From Deltaproteobacteria bacterium (GTDB lineage: Bacteria > Desulfobacterota_B > Binatia > UBA9968), in the NCBI GenBank assembly GCA_005879255.1, contig VBKY01000020.1:1-29243 (forward strand): DNA of 29,243 nucleotides. The letters are read 5' to 3'. How positions within the stretch are numbered: the stretch's first letter is position 1; each line of letters starts with the position of its first letter. Position numbers and translations under genes: made by a program. The notes under the pieces were generated by a model. It saw only the letters and a list, made by a program, of their open reading frames with translations, was not told the origin of the DNA and ran no database searches. Below, one piece after another: positions 1 through 8,050 of the stretch.

Positions 1-819
1 TCCACGGAAACAGTTGGGTCATGAGCCAGATGGCTTGCGAGAAAGTATTTTTATGCGTGTGAAACGCCGCTGCTCCGAAGTATCGATCGATATTTTCATA
101 GATGATCTGTTTGTGCCAAAAATCGACGCCGCCGCGCTGGTAGGCGGTCAGATACCAGCCAAAATCAATCGTGACCACCATCAGGACCCAAGGCCATGAG
201 AAAAATCTAAACAACGTCGAAAGATCTCGCTCGAGCACGAGAAAACAAAAAATCACCATTACAGGGAGAGCCGCGCCGGCGGGGCCTTTCGCGAGGACTG
301 CCAAAGCGATCGACAAATATGCTGCCGCGCGCGCAAGCTCGCGGCCTGAGCGATACCAGAAATACCATCCTGCCACGTTCCGGAATCCCAGAATTCGAAC
401 GTGGAGGCGAGAATGGCTACCGCCAACAAACCGGTTTTCCGATTGGTACCGAACGCGCCCACAGCGTAAGTGACCCAGACTAGAAGCGCCGCGCCGACAA
501 CCGAGGGCAGCCTGACGGTAAAATCGGAAAGCCCCAGTGGCAACGCAAACGACGCAGCCATCCAATGATAGAGTATCGGCTTGGACGGTAACTCGCCGTT
601 GCGGAGCGGCAAGACCCATCGATGATTTTTCACGATATCCTGGATGACCAGCGCTTCGCGTGCCTCACCATGATGCCAGATGTGAGGCGAAAAGTAGGTG
701 GCGACGATCAAGAGAACGATGATGATGAAAAAAACGCCGGCCTTGATGCGATTGAACTTCGGCGCTTCAATTGCAACGGCGTTTTCTGCCGAATGAAGAT
801 GGTGAATGACTGAAATCAC
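1..819 (-). pseudogene. ArnT-like lipid-linked sugar glycosyltransferase, internal deletion with frameshift, cut by window edge
   Basis: This reads as a GT-C fold membrane transferase of the ArnT/PMT group, which moves a sugar from a polyprenyl phosphate donor onto lipid A or another acceptor on the periplasmic side. From the GTG at 819 (AAGG just upstream) it gives one membrane helix and the first-loop motif HGEAREALVIQDIV, and it is clearly paralogous to the gene at 17022-18731. Near 358-380 the reading frame changes. The homologous sequence resumes in another frame with WYRSGRELAR, LAVLAKGP and the loop motif YQRGGVDFWHKQIIYENIDR, and stays open to base 1. Between the shared ILAS/ILAT and LAKGP motifs this copy is about 52 nt shorter than the paralogue, which is not a multiple of three, and it lacks the conserved ARVDMTL segment. 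It is either a pseudogene or an assembly error. The family call is firm; the broken status depends on sequence accuracy. Confidence 0.75.
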
Positions 820-1057
820 TTAAACCTTTCCTACGACCGCTCCTGCCTGTGATTCGATAAGACTACTGCCTAAATTTATCGTTGACAACGGCAGGACAGC
901 TCAACGCGACAAGGCGATCAAGGGTCACCGTCGCTTCGCGTGGCTCGAATGACGTAATCGCGATTGTAATGGGAGCCCCGGCGCCGCTATAACTTCACAA
1001 CAGTTGGACCAAGCTCCAAAACGCGACCCTCAACACTGAAACTCTTTGGGAGGAATC

Positions 1058-2137
1058 ATGCCGAAGCCAACGGTTCGAAAAGGTATGGCAAGTGTCCAAT
1101 TAGCCAAGGAAGAGTTTTCCAAGCGCGCTCGAGAACGGTTCTATGATCCAAGTTTCGCCGCAGTCACGCCGGAGCTAGAAAAAATTATCGACGTGGCGTG
1201 GAAAAATTACACGGAATATCATAAAAGTCCGCGCACACGCGCGGCCGGCCCCGGCTTCAGCGATCCTGAGTTTTCGCTTCCGAGCGAATGGCTCGACACT
1301 CGTCAAGCCATCGTCCAAGCGGAAAAACGTCAGAAGCTCGCCAAGTCAAAATCACGCATTCTGCTGATCAACGGCTCCACTCGCAGCGACCAAACCTGTC
1401 CCGGTGAAATGTCGAAAACCTTTCGTCTCACCAAAGTCGCTGAAAAAATCATCGTCGCTGCGAAAGGATTCGAAGTCGACCTGCTGGATCTCAGTAGGCT
1501 CGCATCGGAGTACGGGCGGGTCATCTATCCCTGCAAAGCGTGTGTATCCACGGCCATGCCGCTGTGTCACTGGCCTTGCTCGTGCTATCCAAACCATGCC
1601 ATGGGGCAGGTCAACGACTGGATGGCGGAAATTTACCCGCGCTGGATGGCGGCGCATGGAGTGATGATCCTGTGTCCGGTTCACTGGTATCAGGCGCCGA
1701 GTTCACTGAAACTCATGATCGATCGGCTGGTCTGTGCCGATGGCGGCAACCCCGACCCGACTCTGACCGGCGGTAAAAATCCCCAACGCGCAAAGGAAGT
1801 GGAGCTCAAAGGATGGCACTACCCGCGCCATCTCGCCGGACGCGTATTCTCCGTCATCGTACACGGAGACGCGGCCGGCGTGGAAACACTCAGACGTAGC
1901 CTCACGGACTGGTTGACGGACATGGGATTGGTCCCTGCAGGCCGTGCGGCCTTGGTTGAGGGCTATGTGGGCTACTACAAACCGTACGCCACTAGCCACG
2001 ATGAGCTAGATGACGACAAGGAGTTTCAAGAAGAGGTACGTAACGCCGCCCGGACGTTAGTAAACGCCGTGCGGCTTCTGCGCCGCGGAGAACTCAAGCA
2101 GCCCGACAAGTCGTTACGCGAGCCGCGACCGAAATAA
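1058..2137 (+). CDS. Flavodoxin-fold NAD(P)H-dependent FMN reductase-like protein with cysteine cluster
   Basis: This is a predicted cytoplasmic flavoprotein of the NADPH-dependent FMN reductase/flavodoxin superfamily, 359 residues. A TTG at 1046 is in frame, but the ATG at 1058 has GGGAGGA right before it and is the better start. The first 95 or so residues are an N-terminal extension with no recognisable fold. At residues 100-121 the first beta strand (RILLING) runs into the FMN phosphate-binding loop GSTRSDQTCPGEMSKT. A cysteine-rich stretch follows at 159-176 (C159, C162, C170, C174, C176). The segment HWYQAPSSLKLMIDRL near 209-223 matches the second FMN loop of the family. Iron-sulfur flavoproteins place a cysteine motif at this point in the fold, but this spacing is not the classical one. 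The substrate is unknown. It appears to be a single-gene unit, divergent from the gene at 1-819. Confidence 0.85.
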   Translation: MPKPTVRKGMASVQLAKEEFSKRARERFYDPSFAAVTPELEKIIDVAWKNYTEYHKSPRTRAAGPGFSDPEFSLPSEWLDTRQAIVQAEKRQKLAKSKSRILLINGSTRSDQTCPGEMSKTFRLTKVAEKIIVAAKGFEVDLLDLSRLASEYGRVIYPCKACVSTAMPLCHWPCSCYPNHAMGQVNDWMAEIYPRWMAAHGVMILCPVHWYQAPSSLKLMIDRLVCADGGNPDPTLTGGKNPQRAKEVELKGWHYPRHLAGRVFSVIVHGDAAGVETLRRSLTDWLTDMGLVPAGRAALVEGYVGYYKPYATSHDELDDDKEFQEEVRNAARTLVNAVRLLRRGELKQPDKSLREPRPK

Positions 2138-2736
2138 CGCTGTCGCCGCCAACGGCGATCACGGAAAAACCAAATTCGTCCGAGAATAGACTACCCGGAG
2201 CAAGCTGAGAGGGTATCAAGTCAACTGAAAATCACTCACTCAGATGTCAGCCCCGTACGTCTCTAGCGGGGATTCAGTCCTAACATCGCCTGTGGTGAGT
2301 CGAGTCGAACCACCGCCAAAGCATGTGGGAATGACGGACTTCGGAATGGGAAAAATTCTGCGCAGGGGAATCCAATCCCTTGAGATTAATTAAATGTGCA
2401 GCACTGTGCCGGCTTTGGTTGCGCTCTTTGTCTTTAGCAGCGCGCAAACTTCCACGACGGATACGCCAGCATTTTGAGTTTGCCCAACGGAGAATATTTC
2501 TACTCTTTGAAAAAAGAGGGACCAGGGAAGATTTTGGACAAGTGTGAAGGTGGTGTAACATTTTGCCGGCTCGATACTCTAGCCATTTGTTGGTCGAGAG
2601 TGAATAATATTTACCAAATGAACAGCTGGGCTATCGTCGGTTTGCTTGCCATTTTAGAAAGACTTACTCTACGGACCGGGACCGAGCGTCATCGTTCGTT
2701 TTTCAAGTCGGTATCGTCTTTCGCTTCGAGCAATAA
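2138..2736. other. Intergenic region of about 600 bp containing one copy of a composite repeat
   Basis: I see no convincing gene in this gap. Short open frames exist on both strands but lack a ribosome binding site and read as random, basic- or serine-rich sequence. The left part holds the composite repeat at 2190-2325. The right part is AT-richer and must contain the promoter of the histidine kinase, but I could not pick a convincing -35/-10 pair. Confidence 0.6.
2190..2325. repeat. Composite dispersed repeat, copy A (136 bp)
   Basis: This copy starts with ACTACCCGGAGCAAGCT and ends with CGCCTGTGGTGAGTCGAG, then TCGAACCACCGC and a final GCATG. A second copy with the same two end blocks at nearly the same distance lies at 7833-7967. 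The right end block forms a small stem, GTGGT with ACCAC. The middle is poorly conserved apart from TGAAAATC. Confidence 0.7.
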
Positions 2737-5700
2737 TTGAAGAAGATAAATTTCTTTACGCAAAGACTGGGCTTACGCACTTTGCTGGCGATTTTGGCGC
2801 TCGCGGGTGGTTATTTCTGCACTGGCAAGCTGGGCCTCTCCTTGGCCTATGTGCATGAGAGCGCCTCCGCTGTTTGGCCCCCGACTGGCATCGCGTTGGC
2901 CGCTCTTCTCCTCTGGGGATGGAGACTCTGGCCCGGAATTTTTCTCGGTGCATTTCTGGTAAACATCACCACGCAAGGGTCTTTGGCAACCACGCTCGGC
3001 ATTGCCACCGGTAATACGCTGGAAGCACTGTTGGCAGCTTGGGGAATCAACCGCTTTGCCAATGGCGCAAGAGCCTTTGAGAGAGCCAGGAACACTTTCA
3101 AATTTGTTCTGATCGCTGCTGTTCTTAGCACTGTCGTGAGCGCGACCTTCGGCGTCACCAGCTTGACCCTAACCGGTTTCGCTGAGTGGAATCGGTATCC
3201 CGCCATTTGGCTCACCTGGTGGTTGGGAGACGCGGTCGCGGATTTGATCGTTGCTCCGTTCCTGTTGATTTTGATGACCGAGCCTTATCCCGAGTTGAAG
3301 CCTAAGCGTGTCGTCGAGGCTGCCGCGCTGCTATTCTCGATGATCTTGCCGGGCTATTTGATTTTCCTACGAGGCACTGCTTTCAGCGCCGAATACATAG
3401 TGGTTCTGCCGCTCTTGTGGGCGGCGTTCCGCTTCGGTCAACGCGGCGCGGTCACTTCTGCACTAATTGTCGCAGTCATCGCCGTAGTGGGTACGCTTCA
3501 TGGTGTTGGCCCCTTTGTCCATCCAGATCCTAATGCGTCTCTACTGCATCTCCAGGCTTTCATGGGGACCATTGCGATTGCGGCTTTGGTGCTTGCCTCT
3601 GTGGTTTCTGAGGCTAAGCGGGCCGAACAACGTCTTCAGGTTCAAGATGCAATAAGCCGTATCCTGGCTGAGTCTCCTTCCCTCAAAGAGGCTGCTCCTC
3701 GAATCATCCAGGTTTTGTGCGAACGGGCCGGGTGGGATTGGGGCGCCATATGGAACGTCGATCGAGCTGCCAATGAATTGCACTGCGTTGAGACGTGGCA
3801 CATGCCCTCTATACAAGTGCCAGAGTTTGCGGCCGACACGAAAAAACGCCGCTTTACTCCGGGGACAGGTTTGCCTGGCCGAGTTTGGAGCGCTGGCAAA
3901 CCGACCTGGATCCCTGATGTGTCCACGGACAATAATTTTCCACGCGCACCAGCAGCTGCCAAAGACGGGCTGCATGGCGCCTTTGGCTTCCCGATCAAAC
4001 TGGGTGACGAGATTCTGGGTGTTATCGAATGCTTCAGCCGCGAGGTTCGAGAACCGGATGAAAATTTCCTGCAAATGGTCAGCGACATCGGTGGGCAAGT
4101 CGGACAGTTTATGGAGCGCAAGCGGGCCGAAGATGAGCTGCGCGCCCAGCGCTCCCAACTGCGCGCGGTCACAGAAATCACGCCGGTACTACTGACGCAA
4201 TGCAATCGCGATCTCCGATATACATTCGTCAATCGCGCCTATGCGGCGATGATTGGCCTCACACCTGAGCAGATTATTGGTAGACCCATCCCCGAGATTA
4301 TGGGAGCCGAGGCTTTCGAAGCCATTCGACCGCACGTCGAAACTGTTCTCCGAGGGCAACCCGTCGAATGCGAGGAAGAAATACCGTACGAGCGGGTCGG
4401 CGCTCGCTTTGTCCGTGTGGTTTACATGCCCGACAAGGATGAGCAAAACGAAGTTCGCGGATGGATCGCATCAATTAGCGACATCACCGAGCGCAAGCGA
4501 GCCGAATCTGAAATAGCCACGCTCAACAAAAAACTGGTCTCTGATTTGGCAGCCATGACGCGTTTGCAGCAGCTGAGCACGCAGCTTGTACAGACTCACG
4601 ATGCAGGCTCGCTCATGGACGAGATTCTCGACGTAGCCATCGAAATTACCGATGCCGATATGGGCAACATCCAGTTACTTGAGCCCAGATCCGGCGCATT
4701 GAAGATTGTCGCGCAGAGGGGCTTCGAGAGTGATTTTTTGGAATTCTTCGGCAGTGTCCATGAGGGCGTAGCCGCCTGCGGCAAGGCGATGGAATTGGGC
4801 GAGAGGGTGATCGTTGAAGATGTTGCCACAAGCCCGATATTCGCCGGTACCCGCGCTCGGGAGGTCGTGCTCTCAGCCGGAGCGCGCGCCGTTCAGTCGA
4901 CGCGGCTGGTCAGCCGTTCGGGCCGTCTCGTCGGCGTGTTCTCGACGCATTACCGTAAGCCGCATCGCCCCACCGAGCGTCAACTCACGCTGCTCGACTT
5001 GCTGGCTCGCCAGGCGGCGGATTTCGTTGAGCGAAGTCAGACCGAAGATCTGCTGCTTCATAATGAGGAGCGTTTACGGGCCGCCAACGAAGAACTCGAA
5101 AAGCGAGTTCAAGAACGTACGGCTGATCTCGAGCAGGCAAACGCCGCCTTGGTAAAAACGATTGAGGAGCAAAAAAGCCTTGAAGGGCAGCTGCGTCAAG
5201 CGCAAAAAATGGAAATCATCGGCACGCTGGCCGGTGGCATTGCCCACGACTTCAACAACATTCTCAATATTATCTGGGGCTACGCTACTTTCATCGGCAA
5301 GCAACCTTTAGTCGACCAACAGATCACCGAGAGTTTGAAAGTCATCGACGAGCAAATCAAGCGCGGCGCTTCGGTGGTGCGGCAGCTCCTAACGGTGGCG
5401 CGCAAAACAGAGACGCATTTAGCGCCCAGCGACGCCAACCATCTCGTTCTGACGTTCAGCGAGTTGATCAAACAAGCGTTTCCCAAAACCATCACGGTTA
5501 CCTTGGATCTTGATTCCCATCTGCCACCTGTCCTGGCAGATCCAAATCAAATGAGCCAGGCGCTCCTCAATATCTGTGTCAATGCTCGGGATGCTATGGC
5601 GAGGGGCGGTAATTTGACTATCAGAACGGAACTGGTCGACCAGAACAAGATGCGCGAGCGCGTCAAAGTGGACACCAGCGCATGCGTCTGCATCGTCGTC

Positions 5701-6339
5701 AGCGATACCGGCATCGGCATGAAAGAAGAAGTCCGCGCGCGGATTTTTGAGCCCTTCTTCACGACTAAAGGAATCGGTGAGGGAACCGGGTTGGGACTCG
5801 CGATTGTTTACGGAATTGCCAAAGAGCACAACGGTTTCGTCGACGTTGAAAGCAAACCCGGGCAAGGCACTACGTTCCGGCTTTATTTGCCGATCTTTCA
5901 GTCGCAAGAAAAATTGAACATCGATGAGACGACGACAGGAAAAGCGTCAGATCGAAAACATGCGAGTCCGCACGGAACTGTTCTCGTGGTGGAGGACGAC
6001 GAGGCCATGGTTTATCTTTTGAGAAAGCTCTTGCCCCAGTCCGGCTACCAAGTACTGACGGCCACCGACGGTGCACAAGCGATTGACCTCTACGTCAATC
6101 ACAAAGAAGAGATCGACGTCGTGCTCCTGGACCTCGGCTTGCCCAAGGTCACGGGGTTAGAAGTGATTCCTAAGCTGAAAGAACTCAACCCGGGCGTGAA
6201 GATCCTTGTCGCAACCGGCTATCTGGAGCCCGAATTGAAATCGGAAATCTTCCGGGCCGGCGTGAAGGATTGTATCAACAAACCCTATCTGGTCCATGAC
6301 GTTCTGGAGAGACTCAGCTCGCTTATTGAAAGCTCCTAG
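2737..6339 (+). CDS. MASE1-GAF-PAS-GAF hybrid sensor histidine kinase with C-terminal receiver
   Basis: This is an inner-membrane hybrid kinase of 1200 residues. The N-terminus (about 10-292) is a MASE1 sensor: several hydrophobic helices with the family motif SAVWPPTGIALAALLLWG. A GAF domain (about 305-455), a PAS domain ending in DITERKRAE (about 470-592), a second GAF (about 608-763) and a coiled coil (about 770-825) follow. The HisKA motif GIAHDFNN places the phosphorylated histidine at H837. The ATPase domain shows NICVNARDAM, VSDTGIGM and GTGLGLAIVYG (about 926-1050). The receiver (about 1080-1197) has acidic residues VVEDDE, phosphoacceptor D1132 and K1182. Phosphorelay from H837 to D1132, possibly with an outside phosphotransfer protein, is expected from the family. 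The frame opens with TTG directly after an in-frame TAA and has no clear ribosome binding site, so the exact start is uncertain. No partner regulator is adjacent. Confidence 0.93.
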   Translation: MKKINFFTQRLGLRTLLAILALAGGYFCTGKLGLSLAYVHESASAVWPPTGIALAALLLWGWRLWPGIFLGAFLVNITTQGSLATTLGIATGNTLEALLAAWGINRFANGARAFERARNTFKFVLIAAVLSTVVSATFGVTSLTLTGFAEWNRYPAIWLTWWLGDAVADLIVAPFLLILMTEPYPELKPKRVVEAAALLFSMILPGYLIFLRGTAFSAEYIVVLPLLWAAFRFGQRGAVTSALIVAVIAVVGTLHGVGPFVHPDPNASLLHLQAFMGTIAIAALVLASVVSEAKRAEQRLQVQDAISRILAESPSLKEAAPRIIQVLCERAGWDWGAIWNVDRAANELHCVETWHMPSIQVPEFAADTKKRRFTPGTGLPGRVWSAGKPTWIPDVSTDNNFPRAPAAAKDGLHGAFGFPIKLGDEILGVIECFSREVREPDENFLQMVSDIGGQVGQFMERKRAEDELRAQRSQLRAVTEITPVLLTQCNRDLRYTFVNRAYAAMIGLTPEQIIGRPIPEIMGAEAFEAIRPHVETVLRGQPVECEEEIPYERVGARFVRVVYMPDKDEQNEVRGWIASISDITERKRAESEIATLNKKLVSDLAAMTRLQQLSTQLVQTHDAGSLMDEILDVAIEITDADMGNIQLLEPRSGALKIVAQRGFESDFLEFFGSVHEGVAACGKAMELGERVIVEDVATSPIFAGTRAREVVLSAGARAVQSTRLVSRSGRLVGVFSTHYRKPHRPTERQLTLLDLLARQAADFVERSQTEDLLLHNEERLRAANEELEKRVQERTADLEQANAALVKTIEEQKSLEGQLRQAQKMEIIGTLAGGIAHDFNNILNIIWGYATFIGKQPLVDQQITESLKVIDEQIKRGASVVRQLLTVARKTETHLAPSDANHLVLTFSELIKQAFPKTITVTLDLDSHLPPVLADPNQMSQALLNICVNARDAMARGGNLTIRTELVDQNKMRERVKVDTSACVCIVVSDTGIGMKEEVRARIFEPFFTTKGIGEGTGLGLAIVYGIAKEHNGFVDVESKPGQGTTFRLYLPIFQSQEKLNIDETTTGKASDRKHASPHGTVLVVEDDEAMVYLLRKLLPQSGYQVLTATDGAQAIDLYVNHKEEIDVVLLDLGLPKVTGLEVIPKLKELNPGVKILVATGYLEPELKSEIFRAGVKDCINKPYLVHDVLERLSSLIESS

Positions 6340-6469
6340 CGCGGGTTACGCGTTAAGTGGAGCATGCCGACGATCTCAAGCCCGCGCTCGAGCACGCCAA
6401 TAAGCGACTCATTCGCAGGCATCCGAGTAGTGAATTTCAAATCCATCACTCCACTACTCCAGCCTCTCG

Positions 6470-6487
6470 AGCCTGCTTCAGCAGGCT
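6470..6487. terminator. Hairpin between convergent genes, possible terminator
   Basis: AGCCTGCT, a TC loop, then AGCAGGCT: a perfect 8-bp stem one base away from the stop codon of the bicupin gene (minus strand). It lies between that gene and the histidine kinase, which converge here. No clear T-run follows on either strand, so it may instead be a REP-like hairpin. Confidence 0.45.
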
Positions 6488-6488
6488 G

Positions 6489-7667
6489 CTACGTATCGCG
6501 TTCGCTAGTCGGTCCCACCTCACCGGTGCACCACGGGACGAATGCTTTCATCTTGCACGTTGCCCCGTGGGCTTTCAGTTCCTTTTCAAAGATCCCGTGA
6601 ATCTCGCGGTCTTCGTCCTCGTACTCGATCTGCCATCCGCCCTCTTTCATGCTGCGGTCGGCGAACTCGCCGCCGCCGCCCCGGCCTTTGTAAAGGCCCA
6701 TATCGCCCGGGCGTAGAGCGAGATAGCGGGCTCGAGTCGTACCGGAATTGAAGTGCTGGTGATAACAGTTGTCGCTGGGAACAGTGACCATGGAGCCGAG
6801 CGCCCAGTCGCATTTGATCATGTCGGAGCGGTCGTCCTTGGTCCAGATCAGCGAATAACCGCCGGTGCCGCTGAGCATCACCAAGTGCGCGCCGGGCCCA
6901 TGGCGGTGAGCTTTCTTGTAAGTTCCGATGGGAAATTCGGAGATGTGACTCTTGGTGTTGTTGTCCGCCATCTCCAGCATGGCATTGATGCCGCCCGCGC
7001 CCCGCTCCTTCCACCCGTACAACAACATGTCCGGCGCGTTGGCAATGAAATTAGACTCCCATATCCGGCGATTGAACAGTTTGCCCTTGCCGCTGAAATA
7101 GTCTTCCTCGCCTGAGTAGCGGCCGCTAAAAATGTGATCGCAGTTGAAGATGAAATCGCTGTCGCGAAACAGCCGCATCATGGGCGGCGCGTTGGTCACG
7201 GCGATGTAGCGGGCCGGCTCGTTGCCGCTGCCATTGAAGTTCTGGTAGCGGGCATTGAGCGGAATGGAAAAAAGACTTCCGGCTTGCCACTCGAAGCTAT
7301 TCTTGCGTTTCTCGTCTTTGCCATTTCCCCCATCTTGCCAGATCGTCGTTGCCCCGCGACCCGAGACCACGTAGATCGTCAGCTCGTACATGTGATGCTC
7401 CGGCTCCGACTTCCCCCCCGGCTTGATCTCGACGACGTGACAGTCGTTGGGCATATGGCGGTTGTCGATGTGAATGACCGCGCCGCTGCCACCTTTACGT
7501 TCCCACGGCCCGAGCTCGATCTTGGCCAAGCTCGGAAAGTAGTGGTTCTGGTAGACTTTCACGCCCTCTTTCTGCAACCAATCGGCGTAGGGGTCGGTCT
7601 TATTGTAATCCTTGAGGCCCTCCTTCGGGGTCTCGGCAACTTTCATGTCGGTGCCTAGCATTACCAT
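6489..7667 (-). CDS. Bicupin protein (two cupin domains)
   Basis: This is a predicted soluble protein of 392 residues with two cupin barrels, the architecture of gentisate dioxygenase-like and related metal-dependent enzymes. The start is the ATG at 7667, with AGGAGGA at 7675-7681. In the first barrel, E90, H91, H92 and E95 precede a glycine turn (YVVSGRGATTIW), with the second motif around SIPLNARYQNFNGSG. In the second barrel, AHRHGPGAH (H254, H256, H261) precedes MLSGTGGYSLIW, and CYHQHFN supplies H303 and H305. These residues could bind a metal in both halves. The reaction cannot be told from sequence; aromatic-ring cleavage is one possibility, but there are no pathway neighbours. A perfect TTGACA lies upstream. 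The gene is transcribed alone; its downstream neighbour, the kinase, is convergent. Confidence 0.85.
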   Translation of the reverse strand: MVMLGTDMKVAETPKEGLKDYNKTDPYADWLQKEGVKVYQNHYFPSLAKIELGPWERKGGSGAVIHIDNRHMPNDCHVVEIKPGGKSEPEHHMYELTIYVVSGRGATTIWQDGGNGKDEKRKNSFEWQAGSLFSIPLNARYQNFNGSGNEPARYIAVTNAPPMMRLFRDSDFIFNCDHIFSGRYSGEEDYFSGKGKLFNRRIWESNFIANAPDMLLYGWKERGAGGINAMLEMADNNTKSHISEFPIGTYKKAHRHGPGAHLVMLSGTGGYSLIWTKDDRSDMIKCDWALGSMVTVPSDNCYHQHFNSGTTRARYLALRPGDMGLYKGRGGGGEFADRSMKEGGWQIEYEDEDREIHGIFEKELKAHGATCKMKAFVPWCTGEVGPTSERDT

Positions 7668-7790
7668 GTCAAAATCCTCCTCTGTTAAAGGTAACCGGAA
7701 TCTTTTTGAGCCTTGGTCGTCGCGAACCGCCCGCTATCGGCATCGAGTCCAAAGTGAACGGTGTCACGATAGAACGAATCGCTCTTTTTT

Positions 7791-7820
7791 CAAATACCCG
7801 GTATGAGGCCGACTTGTCAA
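7791..7820 (-). promoter_or_regulatory. Candidate promoter of the bicupin gene
   Basis: On the minus strand, TTGACA (7820-7815) is a perfect -35 box. An 18-bp spacer leads to TATTTG (7796-7791), which is a weak -10. It lies about 125 bp upstream of the ATG at 7667. Confidence 0.35.
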
Positions 7821-7832
7821 CGAGCACAATGA

Positions 7833-7967
7833 ACTACCCGCAGCAAGCTCTGGCGCACCAGAAACCCTTATGAAAATCTTTCCAATGTCGTCACCCCAGA
7901 ATGTTTATATCGGGTCCGGTCAGAGTGTCGCCTGTGGTGAGCCGAATGAACCACCGCGAAAAGCATG
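7833..7967. repeat. Composite dispersed repeat, copy B (135 bp)
   Basis: This is the second copy of the element seen at 2190-2325, in the same orientation. It begins with ACTACCCGCAGCAAGCT and ends with CGCCTGTGGTGAGCCGAATG, then AACCACCGCGAAAAGCATG. The two copies differ in length by one base although their middle parts have diverged strongly. Confidence 0.7.
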
Positions 7968-8050
7968 AAGACCTACGAATGGCTGGTGACCAAGCAAGCT
8001 CGAAAAATTGACCGGAAGAGATTGACGCAAGAAACTAGCTGGCAGAGACT

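Larger units (their letters stand above)
7668..8050. other. Intergenic region of 383 bp with promoter and composite repeat
   Basis: This gap separates two minus-strand genes and I see no gene in it. It holds a candidate promoter for the bicupin (7791-7820) and composite repeat copy B (7833-7967). The remaining 80 bp up to the stop of the thioredoxin gene show no clear terminator hairpin. Confidence 0.6.

Noticed and set aside
171..813. Plus-strand open frames opposite the broken ArnT-like gene
   Set aside because: The minus strand encodes a clear ArnT-type protein in two frames. The plus-strand translations are basic and low in structure, with no ribosome binding site.
2280..2740. Short open frames before the hybrid kinase
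   Set aside because: No ribosome binding site, odd composition, and one overlaps the composite repeat. Nothing resembles a known protein.
7134..7658. 174-codon plus-strand frame opposite the bicupin
   Set aside because: It is antisense to a well-supported gene with metal-binding motifs and a strong ribosome binding site.
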